Shown: positions 17,281 through 26,985, numbered from the stretch's first letter. The stretch is DNA of 44,696 bases from Bdellovibrionales bacterium (GCA_019695175.1 JAIBAM010000023.1:1-44696), one strand, 5' to 3'. Numbers and translations are program-made. Notes: generated by a model from the letters alone, not told the origin.

Positions 17281-17379
17281 AATTTTTAAAAATTTTTTGC
17301 TCCATCTTAATTAGAGGGTAGTAACTTCGAACAAGAGCTCAGACGAGCCATTTGCAATTTTATAAAAGAACAAAAGCAT

Positions 17380-19461
17380 TTAAAAGCTGACAGTAATAGA
17401 TTGAGTGTTTGGGAGTATATAACCGATAACGTTTGTTTGCGTCCATCCCTGTGTGGAGTCACATTCTAAGGCGTTAACAGTGAAAAGATCTCTTCGTTTT
17501 ATGTTTCCTGGATAGAGATCCATGGTGCGATGACAAGTGTAAAGAGGAACTGTTCCGTTGAAATTTTGTTGAAAGGCGTACCCTAACTGAGACTCTTGGA
17601 TTGCCCCATTGGGACAAGTATTTATTCCTAAAACGTGTTCCACACCATTATTGCATCTAAGTACTTTATTAAACTTGGATGGGATGAATTCTGAAATATC
17701 CTTGGCCTGAGCTGCGGTAATTTGAATGGATTCGATTAAATACATTTGTTGGGTTTGCAAGGCATAGCCTTGAGAAGTTCCTTCAGAGGGACTTATGGAA
17801 TACAGATAGGATGCAGTAGAAGAATTGGATAAGCGATAAATAATCGTTCCTTTAAGCATTAACTTTAGGGATTTACATTTATTTTCAAAAAATACCTGAT
17901 CAGTTTTACATATATTGCAGGAGGGGTAATTGAGGGCTCCATTTGTACAAAGGGGATTTTCTTTTGCCATGATGGGCAGATAAAATTCACCAGTGCTTAT
18001 TAATAAGTTTTTAAGCTCTTTGGCTGGAGAAGTTCCATATATTTGCACTTTCCAACCAGAGTATGTTTTTTTTATTTCATCAGAAAGTGGAATCTGAAAA
18101 CGATGGTTTTTACCTGGAGCCTGACACATGGATTCTATAATTTGAGCATCATTTGAACTTCTATCCGCCAGATAACTGCCTAAATTTTTTTGAGTTCCTT
18201 CAGGGGATACAACATATAAGTCCACATTTATAGATTCAGAGTGTCCGGTCAAACAACTCCAACCAATAATTTCTGAGGAGCTTACCGAATCTGTATAACC
18301 AATTATTTTTTCGGGTCCTAGATCGGTATTCATGTTTAAGCTGAAGAAACCCCCGTAGAGATCCCATTTTCCCCAAGATAAATTACTGGTCAGATTAAAG
18401 GGGGCACCATAAGCCACTAGTATTTTCTTTTGATCGTTACCCTCCAAGTGGCCCAGGGGATTTGAGTCAAAACCTACATTATGGGAAAAATCGGGAAAGC
18501 ATTGTGAGTCACAGATAATTTGTGCCTCTCTCCAGATAAGCCCATCTTGGGATGTTCTAAATTTAAGCGCAGAATTTAACTCATGAGCAGGCTCGATGTA
18601 GAGCATGACAAACCTTTTGCTGTACGGATCGTACTTAATATCGGGTGAATGAATGTTGAGGTCGCACTTTACAGGAGTCGACCAATTGACACCATCCCTG
18701 CTGGTACGTTTATAGATACTTTTTTTTGGTTTTTCTTCCGCGGTATCGTCGATATAAAACATAACCAGTTGCCCGTCCACAACCATTACGGATTGTTGAC
18801 CGGCACCATACCATTCATTGGCTCCACCGCCTTTTTTAGGGTGCATGGGTTTGATGAGGATTTTTAAATCAGCGTTTTTAGTTGGGTCAATCCAAGCATT
18901 GGTAGGGGACAATTTTAAATAGGGTCCGGTTAGGGATGGGGCACGAGCCACATTTATTGTAGTTCCAAATTCGGAATAGATCGCGGAATAGTATAAATAA
19001 TAAAAATTTCCGTCGCCGCCATTATATTTTACAACAGACGGATCACATGTTGCCGTATCTGTAGAAGGAGTTAGGACGACCTCTGGAGCAGTCCAATGCA
19101 AACCGTCGTCGGATTGAATTAATTTTATAGAATCAATTCCCCCAGACTCTGCGTGGGAACAATAAAAGGCGTACCATCGTCCATTTTCTTTTAGGATGGA
19201 AGGAGCATAGGCATATTTATATTCATTTCTGGGTTGTTGGGAGAATAAATTATTTAAACCTTCAAGTCCAATAGCTTGAGAAGTGAGATTTATTTCACTT
19301 TGGAACTGATTGTAACTTTCATTTGGAGCTGTACTTGAAACACTGGGAAAAGAAGATTGTTGGGATTTAAATAAAGAGTTGGAACAGTTTTGAAAAACAA
19401 AAGCCAGCCCAAGGAGACAAGCAAATCCACAAAGCATCCATTTGAATTTTTTTACTAACAT
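17380..19461 (-). CDS. GH43-like five-bladed-propeller lipoprotein with lectin-like tail
   Basis: The 693-residue protein starts with a signal segment ending VFQNCSNS, the same Asn-Cys-Ser ending as the propeller lipoproteins at 9-15 kb. Residues 80-375 have the repeated pattern of GH43/GH32-type five-bladed propellers (YAPSILKENGRWYAFYCSH; TCDPSVVKY; SPDIKYDPYSKRFVMLY). Residues 385-500 (IIGWSCLTGHSESINVDLYV ...) resemble the Ig-like domain with a GWxC start found in sugar-related enzymes. The tail after about 510 is Cys-rich, with a pattern like DUF5648 lectin-like repeats (VPLYTCHRTMDLY; TQGWTQTNVIGYIL). This suggests glycan binding or cleavage at the cell surface. Catalytic residues cannot be assigned with certainty. 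It follows the ABC exporter genes on the same strand after 159 nt. Confidence 0.68.
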   Translation of the reverse strand: MLVKKFKWMLCGFACLLGLAFVFQNCSNSLFKSQQSSFPSVSSTAPNESYNQFQSEINLTSQAIGLEGLNNLFSQQPRNEYKYAYAPSILKENGRWYAFYCSHAESGGIDSIKLIQSDDGLHWTAPEVVLTPSTDTATCDPSVVKYNGGDGNFYYLYYSAIYSEFGTTINVARAPSLTGPYLKLSPTNAWIDPTKNADLKILIKPMHPKKGGGANEWYGAGQQSVMVVDGQLVMFYIDDTAEEKPKKSIYKRTSRDGVNWSTPVKCDLNIHSPDIKYDPYSKRFVMLYIEPAHELNSALKFRTSQDGLIWREAQIICDSQCFPDFSHNVGFDSNPLGHLEGNDQKKILVAYGAPFNLTSNLSWGKWDLYGGFFSLNMNTDLGPEKIIGYTDSVSSSEIIGWSCLTGHSESINVDLYVVSPEGTQKNLGSYLADRSSNDAQIIESMCQAPGKNHRFQIPLSDEIKKTYSGWKVQIYGTSPAKELKNLLISTGEFYLPIMAKENPLCTNGALNYPSCNICKTDQVFFENKCKSLKLMLKGTIIYRLSNSSTASYLYSISPSEGTSQGYALQTQQMYLIESIQITAAQAKDISEFIPSKFNKVLRCNNGVEHVLGINTCPNGAIQESQLGYAFQQNFNGTVPLYTCHRTMDLYPGNIKRRDLFTVNALECDSTQGWTQTNVIGYILPNTQSITVSF

Positions 19462-19620
19462 GGAAGTTCCTAAGTTTAAATTTAGAAGTTTTGATCGTTA
19501 AAAATGGAGTTTTCAAATTGGTTATCAACTAAATGATATCATTGAAGTTCTGGGGCGAAAAGTCTGAGGGGTATAAAAATATCAAAATGAGTCACAAAAA
19601 ATTTAGTGGCTCTAATTATA

Positions 19621-20427
19621 TTAGCTACTTGCAGAGCTATAATAAACCAAAACTTTTTGCCACATTTTTTTGGTAAAAAAGAAGAGTATAAGACTAAGGA
19701 GAGGACCAGCAAAAAACATCCATAAAGAGATTTCTTCCACCAACATACGTGAAGGAACGCTGGCAATAAAACCGACAGGGACAAAACTTAGTACTAACAA
19801 ACGAAGCCAATAAGGGTAAAAGGAATCGGGGCGAAGGCCCAAGCGATAAAGCTGATACCAAATATAATTTATTGATTCTGCATTAATGAAAATAATTGCT
19901 AAAAGAGCAAAGGTGAGTCTGCAGGAATAAAGTATAATTTGTGAACAAGGAATACCAATGAACAACAGTAGTAAAAACTTCCACCAGGGAACCGTTGGTG
20001 TCAGCTGCTGCGTGGTCCATATCAAATAAAGAAATGTCAAAGCAAGGTTTAATAAGTAGGAGCTATTTTGTTTTTGGAGTGTAACCATGAATTGGGAATT
20101 AATAGGTTTTAACAGAAGAAAATCCAATTCTCCCCGTCGGACTTTGGTAGAAAGACGTTCAAAGTTTTCATGAAACAATACCATCCAAAGAGCATCGGCA
20201 AAAAAAAGTGTGGCAAGAAAAACTCGAGCCGTCGGTAGGTTCCATCCAGATATTTGTGGCATTCGGTAAAAAAGTACTTCAAAAACACTGGCTTGGGCGA
20301 GATACCATAAAATATCTGTGACAATTTTAATGATTAGGTTGAACCTAAATTCCATGTCTGAAATTAAAGAGACTTTAAGTAGGGCCCAGTATATTTTTAC
20401 ATATTTTTTAATCATTTGGATTTTCAC
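19621..20427 (-). CDS. ABC-2 family permease (COG3694-like)
   Basis: The 268-residue product has six hydrophobic segments. Two family-like patterns are present: LRRGELDFLLLKP-type (here VRRGELDFLLLKPINSQF) and the closing FYPYWLRLLVLSFVPVGFIAS. These fit the DUF990/ABC2_membrane_6 permeases that work with COG4587 and COG4586 partners. It would form half of the membrane channel. The start is GTG 20427; an ATG four codons later (20415) is an alternative, and neither has a clear ribosome site. The second permease ends 50 nt upstream. The substrate is unknown; members of this set export hydrophobic or envelope-related compounds in the cases I know of. Confidence 0.82.
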   Translation of the reverse strand: MKIQMIKKYVKIYWALLKVSLISDMEFRFNLIIKIVTDILWYLAQASVFEVLFYRMPQISGWNLPTARVFLATLFFADALWMVLFHENFERLSTKVRRGELDFLLLKPINSQFMVTLQKQNSSYLLNLALTFLYLIWTTQQLTPTVPWWKFLLLLFIGIPCSQIILYSCRLTFALLAIIFINAESINYIWYQLYRLGLRPDSFYPYWLRLLVLSFVPVGFIASVPSRMLVEEISLWMFFAGPLLSLILFFFTKKMWQKVLVYYSSASS

Positions 20428-20477
20428 TTCCCATCATTTGACCCTCCCTTAAAAGAGATCCTGTTTTATGAGCAGGA

Positions 20478-21263
20478 TTAAGCGCCTGTACCACTATATT
20501 GTTGCGTCCCCTTTTTCCAAACTAGATGACCTAAAGTTCCAAAAAAAATCAAAGCCACAGTTGTAGAGGTAAAACCCCGAAGGACCAGGGAGCTGTCGAC
20601 GCGTCCTGTGAGATAACCTACGGGAATATAGACTCCACTGGCAAAAGGTAGGTTTAATAAATAATATTTATATGGATCTGGGATTAAATCCAAAGGGAAT
20701 AGTTCACCAGACAGGACCCAAATAACAATGTTTTTTGCCATGGGGATGGCGTGGACTCGATTGTAAAAAAAGGCTAAGGCCGCCAAGGTGAACCCCATAG
20801 TATAGACCAAAATAAGATAGTAGAACACTAAAGCCAAAGCCAAGGGAAGACGAAGTAGGCTAACTTGAAAATGGATCAAACTACATACACCAATCGGCAC
20901 AACAAAAGAGAACAGGGTGCATAGAAATTTGTAACCCATAAATTGGCCTAAATAAAATTCATAAAATGAAATAGGTCGTGTTAAAATTGCGTTGACTCGG
21001 CCTGAGTCAATTTCATCAATCATTAAAAAATCATACATCCATGAGATCGAAATTCTTGCAAAAAAAGCAGCCCATAGAGCGTAGGCTAAATAAGATTCAG
21101 GAGAAAATCCATTGAGTGAACTATTTCCGGTGCTTTTAAAAATGGACCACCATAAGGTCACTTCAATGGCAGCCGAAGTCACGGGCGATAAAAACACATC
21201 ACTAAAAAAGTTAATGCGATATTCAAATTGAAATTGGATGGAAAGTTTTGCGGCTCCGAGCAT
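20478..21263 (-). CDS. ABC-2 family permease (COG4587-like)
   Basis: The open frame extends to a TTG at 21302, but ATG 21263, with GGA about 8 nt upstream, gives a 261-residue protein beginning MLGAAKLSIQFQFEYRINFF, the normal start for this family. Six membrane helices are present, with the motif IDSGRVNAILTRPISFYEFY after helix two. Its start lies inside the ATPase gene (41-nt overlap), so translation is coupled. Together with the second permease it should form the heterodimeric channel. A small hairpin (ATCCTG/CAGGAT, 20458-20478) sits at the stop codon. Confidence 0.84.
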   Translation of the reverse strand: MLGAAKLSIQFQFEYRINFFSDVFLSPVTSAAIEVTLWWSIFKSTGNSSLNGFSPESYLAYALWAAFFARISISWMYDFLMIDEIDSGRVNAILTRPISFYEFYLGQFMGYKFLCTLFSFVVPIGVCSLIHFQVSLLRLPLALALVFYYLILVYTMGFTLAALAFFYNRVHAIPMAKNIVIWVLSGELFPLDLIPDPYKYYLLNLPFASGVYIPVGYLTGRVDSSLVLRGFTSTTVALIFFGTLGHLVWKKGTQQYSGTGA

Positions 21264-22251
21264 CTTTTTCCAAAAACTGACGCATGACTTCTTCAAAATC
21301 AACCTCTTCCAATTTTAAATTTTGAATTTGAACTGATTTAAATAATTTTTCTAAAATGGGTCCGACTCTCGAATGATCTACTTCCAGCTCTACAAATTCG
21401 TCCCCTTGCGAAAGAAAAGTTTCATGATCCAAAGTTATATTGTCTTTAAGAGGGGACACAAATTTAACAAATATTTTTTGTTTTTGCTCAGCCTGATCAA
21501 TAAAGCCAGACAAACTCCCGTCATAGACAATTTGCCCCTGACTCATCAGCAGCAAGCGTTGGGCTAATTTGGCAATATCATCCATATAATGGCTGGTGAG
21601 AATGATGGTGGGGCGATAGGTTGAAACGTAATGAGTTAAAAAAGTACGAATAGTGTTTTGGGCTACAATATCTAGTCCAATGGTGGGTTCATCTAAAAAA
21701 AGTAATTGTGGATGATGTAAAAGACTTCCAATAATCTCCATTTTCATACGTTCCCCTAAAGAAAGTCTTCTGAGTTGAACGTGAAGCAGATGGGTGCAAT
21801 TTAGTATCTCCGCTAATTCATGCGTCCATTTTTTTGTTTGGGTGTGATCCAGATCATAGATGGTAGTTAGAAGATCAAAACTATCTGCAGCGGGAATATC
21901 CCACCACAATTGGTTTTTTTGTCCTAATAAGATGCTTATTTTTTTTAAAAATTCATTTTTTCTTTCCCAAGGAATAAAATCAAGAACCCGGGCTTGTCCG
22001 CCGGTGGGGGTAATAAGTCCACTTAGAAGCTTTAATAAAGTGGTTTTCCCGGCACCATTGGCCCCAACGAGTCCTATAATTTGACCACTCTCAATGGTAA
22101 GATTTAGAGGAGCCAAGGCTATTTTGTATTCATAATTTCTACGAAATAAGCCAACAAGGGATTGTTTTAATCCTTCTGGTTTTAGATAAGTCTGGAATTT
22201 TCTCGTAAGGTTTTCCGTCTGAATTACGAATGTCAAAGGGGTAAACTCCAT
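21223..22251 (-). CDS. ABC transporter ATPase (COG4586-like)
   Basis: The 342-residue nucleotide-binding protein has Walker A GANGAGKT at residues 63-70, signature LSLGERMKME (the LSLGER form usual in this subfamily), and Walker B LLFLDEPTIGLD followed by the switch His in TSHYMDD. A C-terminal extension of about 100 residues after the core matches the longer COG4586 type. It powers export through the two ABC-2 permeases encoded directly downstream; the first overlaps it by 41 nt. The RND gene ends 72 nt upstream, and a hairpin lies between. This may therefore be a separate transcript or an attenuated continuation of the efflux operon. Confidence 0.92.
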   Translation of the reverse strand: MEFTPLTFVIQTENLTRKFQTYLKPEGLKQSLVGLFRRNYEYKIALAPLNLTIESGQIIGLVGANGAGKTTLLKLLSGLITPTGGQARVLDFIPWERKNEFLKKISILLGQKNQLWWDIPAADSFDLLTTIYDLDHTQTKKWTHELAEILNCTHLLHVQLRRLSLGERMKMEIIGSLLHHPQLLFLDEPTIGLDIVAQNTIRTFLTHYVSTYRPTIILTSHYMDDIAKLAQRLLLMSQGQIVYDGSLSGFIDQAEQKQKIFVKFVSPLKDNITLDHETFLSQGDEFVELEVDHSRVGPILEKLFKSVQIQNLKLEEVDFEEVMRQFLEKDARSRKTFHPISI

Positions 22252-22289
22252 CGGTTATAAATTCATCTTAAAAATCTGAGTGAAATCTT

Positions 22290-22311
22290 GGAGAGCCTAT
22301 CCAGGCTCCCC
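22290..22311 (-). terminator. Hairpin between the RND gene and the ABC exporter
   Basis: On the minus strand GGGGAGCCT, loop GGAT and AGGCTCTCC form a 9-bp stem with one G-U pair, 13 nt past the RND stop codon. The following AAGATTTCA is only modestly U-rich, so termination may be partial, with read-through into the ATPase gene. Confidence 0.45.
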
Positions 22312-22323
22312 CTCAAGGGCGAA

Positions 22324-25300
22324 TTAGATTTTTACTGGTGCTTTTTTCTGCAATCGAGAAAGCAGTAAGTAAACACATGGGACTATAAATAAAGTAAGTA
22401 GAGTTGAAACTAAAGTTCCCCCCACGATGGCTGCAGCCATAGGGGATCGAGTTTCTGCTCCTGGGCCTAATTCCATCATGGCTGGAAGTGCAGCGACAAT
22501 AATTGTTATTGAGGTCATTAAGATCGGTCGAAGCCTCAATGGACAAGCTTTTAATAGAGCTTCCCGTGCGCTAAGACCCTCGTCATCACGTAGTTGGTTG
22601 GAGAAGTCGACGAGCATAATGGAGTTCTTTTTGGCGATTCCCATCAATAAAATAAGTCCAATCATACTATAAACATTGAGTGATTTTTCGCTGACCCAGA
22701 GTGCAAGCCAAGCTCCGCTGAGTGAAAAGGGAAGGGCTAACAACACTGTAAAACCATGGATAAAACTATTAAACTGCGATCCTAAAATCATATAGGCGAC
22801 AATAAGACCGAGCCAGAGTGCAAAACTGAGGCTACTAAAGCTTTCACCAAAAGTTTTAGAGCTCCCACTGAGAATTAAACTATATCCCTGGGGAAGATTT
22901 TTTCTTTCTTCTTCAATGGTTGAAATCAGTTCCGCTTGGGATGATTTTGGACTGATATTAGAATAGATCGTAATGGATCGTTCCCGCTGTTGTCTTGTAA
23001 TGGAAGCAAGACTTGTTTTTTCTTGAACCTCAGCCACATCACCTAAGCGGATAAGTTCACCACGATTATTTCGAACTTTTAAATCTAAAATGGTTTTAAA
23101 ATCATTGATATAAGGGCGATCTACTTTGACTCTCACATCAATGCGTTTTCCAGATTCAGTAAACCTAGCCACTCTTTCGCCACCAACGAGAAAACTCACT
23201 GCATTTGCAATATTATTAATACTTACCCCCAACTCTCCTGCTTGATTTCTTTTTGGTACAATACTGAGTTCTGACGAACCTTCGTCTAAGTTTGTATCTA
23301 CATCCATAAAGCGAGGATCTGCTTTAAATTTTTTTTCAAAATCTCTTGCGAGCTTAATGAGTTGTTCCCAATCGGGACCGCGAATGCTGAACTCAATGGG
23401 AAATCCCCGTCCTCCACCAAAGGATCTTGCTGATAAGTCCTGAAGAACAATTCGCAATCCATTGATTTCTTTTAAGGACATGCGGACTTTTGCCATAACT
23501 TCTTGTTGACTCAGTTTTCTTTCCGACCGGGGAGTTAAGGTCACAAAAGACATGGCCGTATTCACCTGACCTCCATTATTTCCTCCACCCCCGATGGATA
23601 CAAAGTATCTCGAAATTTCTGGAACTTGACCGAGACGATTTTCAACTTCTTTAACTAATCGATCCGTGAAGTCAATGGAGGACCCAACGGGAGTTTGCAT
23701 GCGAATAATAAAAAGCCCTTGATCTTGTACAGGAATAAATTCCTTCTTGATTACTTTTAATAAAAAAGCACTCATAACGAACAGAACGACTCCGCCGCCT
23801 AGGAAAAGGGCTTTATGATCGAGGGTCCAATGCAGAGTTTTTCCATAAATGACGCTGAGGCGATCCATCCAGCGATCCACAAAACGTCCCTCTTTATGAT
23901 GTTCTTCCATAAATTGGGAACATCGCATGGGAGTTAAGGTGAGGGCCTCCAAAAGTGAAATGGCGACAGCAAGGGAAATTGTAATGCCAAACTGAAGGAA
24001 AAATTTCCCAATAACACCATCCATAAAGGCGATGGGGAGGAAAATCGCAATAATGGCGAGGGTTGTCGCCAAGGCAGCAAATTGAATTTGTTTGGCACCA
24101 TCAAGGGCGGCTTGAAATCGACTCTTTCCCATATCTCGGTGACGAAAAATATTTTCTAGAACCATGATTGCATCATCGACCACGATTCCAACCGCAAGAG
24201 TAAGGCCAAGGAAAGTAAAGGTGTTTAGGGTAAATCCAAAAAATTTAATCGCGATGAGAGCCCCGATTATGGAAGTTGGAATGGCCATAAGCACGTTAAA
24301 AGTGGCACTCCATGAGCCTAAGAAAAATAAACAAACAATGGCAGTTAAAAGACCTGATAAAATTAATTCGAATTCTAATTCATGCACAGTTTCACGAATA
24401 AATTTAGTTGAATCAAAATTGACCCCGAGACGTAATTTTTCAGGTAAGGAGCTTTTTAAGGACTCCATCTTAGCAAAAATGCCATCCGCAATTTCAACGG
24501 CATTGGTCCCACGTTGTTTTCTTATACCCATCCCAATAGCGTTTTCACCCATGGCTCGAACTTTTCGGCGCACGTCTTCTAGACCTGACTCCACTCGGGC
24601 CACATCCCCTAGTCTCAAAGGAGAGTAAATCGGAGCCCCACCTCGTTTGGCGATCACAATACGGCCCAACTCCTGAACTGTTTTTGCTTCGCCGATCACT
24701 CGTAAAACGTATTCGCGATCTTTGCGTTCTAGAATACCTGCTGGTAACTCCACATGTTCCGATCCAATAGCGGCAACGATGTCATCCACAGAAAGCTCAT
24801 ACTTTGCCAACAACTTAGGATTAATCCAAACTCGAATGTTAGGCTCCAAATAACCGCCAAAAAAAACTTCACCGACGCCTGGAACCAATTGGAGTTGGGG
24901 AATAATTTTGTCTCGAGCATAAATCATAAGGTCTCTTGGGGTACTGTCACCACTGAGAGCCAACCATAATATAGGTTGGTCTTCAGGATTGGATTTGCTG
25001 ACAATGGGGGGGTTAATGTTTTTAGGGAGCCTTCCCCCGAGTTGGGCTAATTTACTTTGTACTTCTTGTAGAGCCACATCAACATTTCTGGAGAGGTTGA
25101 ACTCTAGAGTGATGTTTCCTGTTCCATAACGAACTGAGGATGAAATATCTTTTAAACCTTCTACACCCATCAAGGCATTTTCAATGACATCCACAACGTC
25201 GCTTTCCATGATCTCCGGGGAAGCACCATCTAATTGTACGCCCACATTGACAGTTGGGAAATCTACATCGGGAAGTTCACTGATCCCCAGTTGCTTAAAA

Positions 25301-25383
25301 GAGATCAGTCCAAATAAAATTAAAGATGCCATAAGCATCCAAGCAAAAACAGGTCGTTCAATGGAAATTTTTGATAAATTCAT
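22324..25383 (-). CDS. RND-family efflux pump inner-membrane transporter (AcrB/MexB type)
   Basis: The 1,019-residue protein has the full AcrB layout: first helix in the N-terminal 30 residues, porter domain (PEIMESDVVDVIENALMGVE), helices 2-6, a second periplasmic half and helices 7-12. Helix 4 carries the proton-relay pair Asp403-Asp404 in GIVVDDAIMVLENI, equivalent to AcrB Asp407/408. The docking and porter loops look complete. AGGA lies 7 nt before the ATG. A TolC-like gene ends 19 nt upstream, so the two are co-transcribed. No membrane-fusion (adaptor) gene is adjacent or elsewhere in the window, which is unusual because the pump needs one. Substrates cannot be inferred. Confidence 0.95.
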   Translation of the reverse strand: MNLSKISIERPVFAWMLMASLILFGLISFKQLGISELPDVDFPTVNVGVQLDGASPEIMESDVVDVIENALMGVEGLKDISSSVRYGTGNITLEFNLSRNVDVALQEVQSKLAQLGGRLPKNINPPIVSKSNPEDQPILWLALSGDSTPRDLMIYARDKIIPQLQLVPGVGEVFFGGYLEPNIRVWINPKLLAKYELSVDDIVAAIGSEHVELPAGILERKDREYVLRVIGEAKTVQELGRIVIAKRGGAPIYSPLRLGDVARVESGLEDVRRKVRAMGENAIGMGIRKQRGTNAVEIADGIFAKMESLKSSLPEKLRLGVNFDSTKFIRETVHELEFELILSGLLTAIVCLFFLGSWSATFNVLMAIPTSIIGALIAIKFFGFTLNTFTFLGLTLAVGIVVDDAIMVLENIFRHRDMGKSRFQAALDGAKQIQFAALATTLAIIAIFLPIAFMDGVIGKFFLQFGITISLAVAISLLEALTLTPMRCSQFMEEHHKEGRFVDRWMDRLSVIYGKTLHWTLDHKALFLGGGVVLFVMSAFLLKVIKKEFIPVQDQGLFIIRMQTPVGSSIDFTDRLVKEVENRLGQVPEISRYFVSIGGGGNNGGQVNTAMSFVTLTPRSERKLSQQEVMAKVRMSLKEINGLRIVLQDLSARSFGGGRGFPIEFSIRGPDWEQLIKLARDFEKKFKADPRFMDVDTNLDEGSSELSIVPKRNQAGELGVSINNIANAVSFLVGGERVARFTESGKRIDVRVKVDRPYINDFKTILDLKVRNNRGELIRLGDVAEVQEKTSLASITRQQRERSITIYSNISPKSSQAELISTIEEERKNLPQGYSLILSGSSKTFGESFSSLSFALWLGLIVAYMILGSQFNSFIHGFTVLLALPFSLSGAWLALWVSEKSLNVYSMIGLILLMGIAKKNSIMLVDFSNQLRDDEGLSAREALLKACPLRLRPILMTSITIIVAALPAMMELGPGAETRSPMAAAIVGGTLVSTLLTLFIVPCVYLLLSRLQKKAPVKI

Positions 25384-25402
25384 AGTTTGTCCTAAGGTTG
25401 GC

Positions 25403-26758
25403 TCATTTTAAATTGCTATAAAGTTTTACCAAATCAAGGCCCATAATTTGTCTTACCTGCAAAAGGGAAGTAAATACTGTAAATTGACTTTGTATGAGTA
25501 ATTTTTCTGAGTCATAGCGTGTTCTTTGCGCGTTTAGAACATCCTGACTCGAAACAACTCCTAGTTTATAGCCTCGATTCGCTAGCTGCAAAGCTTGTTG
25601 TCCTTGTTGGGCCGCCTTTTTTGCGACTTCAAATTGCTTACTGCTATTTTTAAGTTCTAGAAGAGCCGACTCTAGACTTTGCTGAACTTGCTGGCGAATT
25701 AAATCAAGGTGGTGGGTTTTTCCCTGTAAGGCCTCCATTTGGGCTTTCTTTTTAGAAAAACTGGAAAATCCGGAAAAGATGGGAATGGTTAGGTTTAGAC
25801 CAATGGAATAATAGTTGGAATTGGATTCGACCCAATGGGCGCTGTGTGGAGACTGATACCCCCAATTGCCAATAAGATTTAAACTTGGCAGGTCCTCTGC
25901 GTTTTGTATTTTATTGGTGTATTCCTGTTGCATTTGACCCATTTTGGCGAGCAGAATTTCAGGGTTATTTTCCTCAGCTGTTTGCCATGCGATACTCAAT
26001 GCAATGTCGTTACCGTCTAAATTTTTTAAAGGGTCTGAAATCACTTCCAAGGGTTTATTTCTATTTTCAGAAAACCCAATTAAATGTCGCAAGTTAGACT
26101 CTGCTGTTTCCCCATCTTGAGTGACTTTGTTGATTTCAACTTCAGCTAAACTTAAATTTACTAAAGCCTGCAGTCGATCCATGTCACGAGCTCGACCAAT
26201 TGTTTCATAATGGGTCACCGTATCCACATAGGCTTTTAGAACGCTATAGTGTTGGGTTGTTAACTCTAAAATTTGTTTGGATTGAACGAGTTGCGTGAAA
26301 GTTAGAATTAAATTTTTTACCGCTTGCTGTTGGGCTAAATAAATCTGAATTTTTGCTGACTCCTCGGCCAGAGATAAACTTCTAATTCCATTGGTGAACT
26401 TTCCTCCCGTGTAAAGAGGTTGGACCAGTTGCAGAGCCATATCATAATTGTGCAGAGAAGATGTGGGCAGCGAACTTAACCGGGAGGGCTTTTTTTGATA
26501 GTTATCAATCACGACGGTGTTTAGTTGTGGTAAAATTTGTCGCTCTGCCATTTGAGTCAGAGCTCTTTGTTGTCTCGCATTGGCTGTCGCTTCTTTAATT
26601 TCGTGATTGGTGTCTAGACCCAAGGAAATAATCTGACCCAGGCTATATTTGTTCTGGGGGGTTTGATTTTTAAAAAACAAAATTTGTTGACTTGAAGTGT
26701 TGTTTGGAGTCTGAGCAAAAACTCTAGCGATAGCCAATAGTAGCCAAAGGAGTAACAT
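25403..26758 (-). CDS. TolC-like outer-membrane efflux channel
   Basis: The open frame begins at a TTG (26776), but GGGAGGG lies 7 nt before ATG 26758, giving 451 residues starting with a signal peptide (MLLLWLLLAIARVFAQ). Two OEP repeats are visible. Each has a long amphipathic helical pair rich in Gln/Ala (NARQQRALTQMAERQILPQL; KKKAQMEALQGKTHHL) and the characteristic GYKLGVVSSQDVLNAQRTRYD near the end. It should form the trimeric outer-membrane and periplasmic duct for the RND pump encoded 19 nt downstream. The gene is the first of the operon. The upstream 212-nt gap to the DUF4105 gene contains no adaptor. Confidence 0.92.
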   Translation of the reverse strand: MLLLWLLLAIARVFAQTPNNTSSQQILFFKNQTPQNKYSLGQIISLGLDTNHEIKEATANARQQRALTQMAERQILPQLNTVVIDNYQKKPSRLSSLPTSSLHNYDMALQLVQPLYTGGKFTNGIRSLSLAEESAKIQIYLAQQQAVKNLILTFTQLVQSKQILELTTQHYSVLKAYVDTVTHYETIGRARDMDRLQALVNLSLAEVEINKVTQDGETAESNLRHLIGFSENRNKPLEVISDPLKNLDGNDIALSIAWQTAEENNPEILLAKMGQMQQEYTNKIQNAEDLPSLNLIGNWGYQSPHSAHWVESNSNYYSIGLNLTIPIFSGFSSFSKKKAQMEALQGKTHHLDLIRQQVQQSLESALLELKNSSKQFEVAKKAAQQGQQALQLANRGYKLGVVSSQDVLNAQRTRYDSEKLLIQSQFTVFTSLLQVRQIMGLDLVKLYSNLK

Positions 26759-26968
26759 CAATCGACCCTCCCTCAATTTTTTGTTGCGCTATCGTACATT
26801 TATTATTTTTTGTTAGCAAGTGGGGGGGGAAGAAATGAAATTAAATAATTTGAAGAAGATATAAAATTTTAAAAAGCAACAGGATCAAGCTTTTCTTGGA
26901 AAGGATGTATTCCAAAATAAATGTCTACCAAATCTGGGATATCACCCCGTCCTTAGGACCTTCCCGGT

Positions 26969-26985
26969 CGATAATTTTCTTATCG
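26969..26985 (-). terminator. Small hairpin after the DUF4105 gene
   Basis: CGATAA and TTATCG form a perfect 6-bp stem with a 5-nt loop, just past the DUF4105 stop at 26989. There is no adjoining T run, so it is at best a weak terminator or an mRNA-end stabiliser. Confidence 0.3.

Noticed and set aside
19539-19784. 81-codon minus-strand ORF overlapping the second ABC permease
   Set aside because: Out-of-frame shadow of the permease gene, although its hydrophobic content looks membrane-like.
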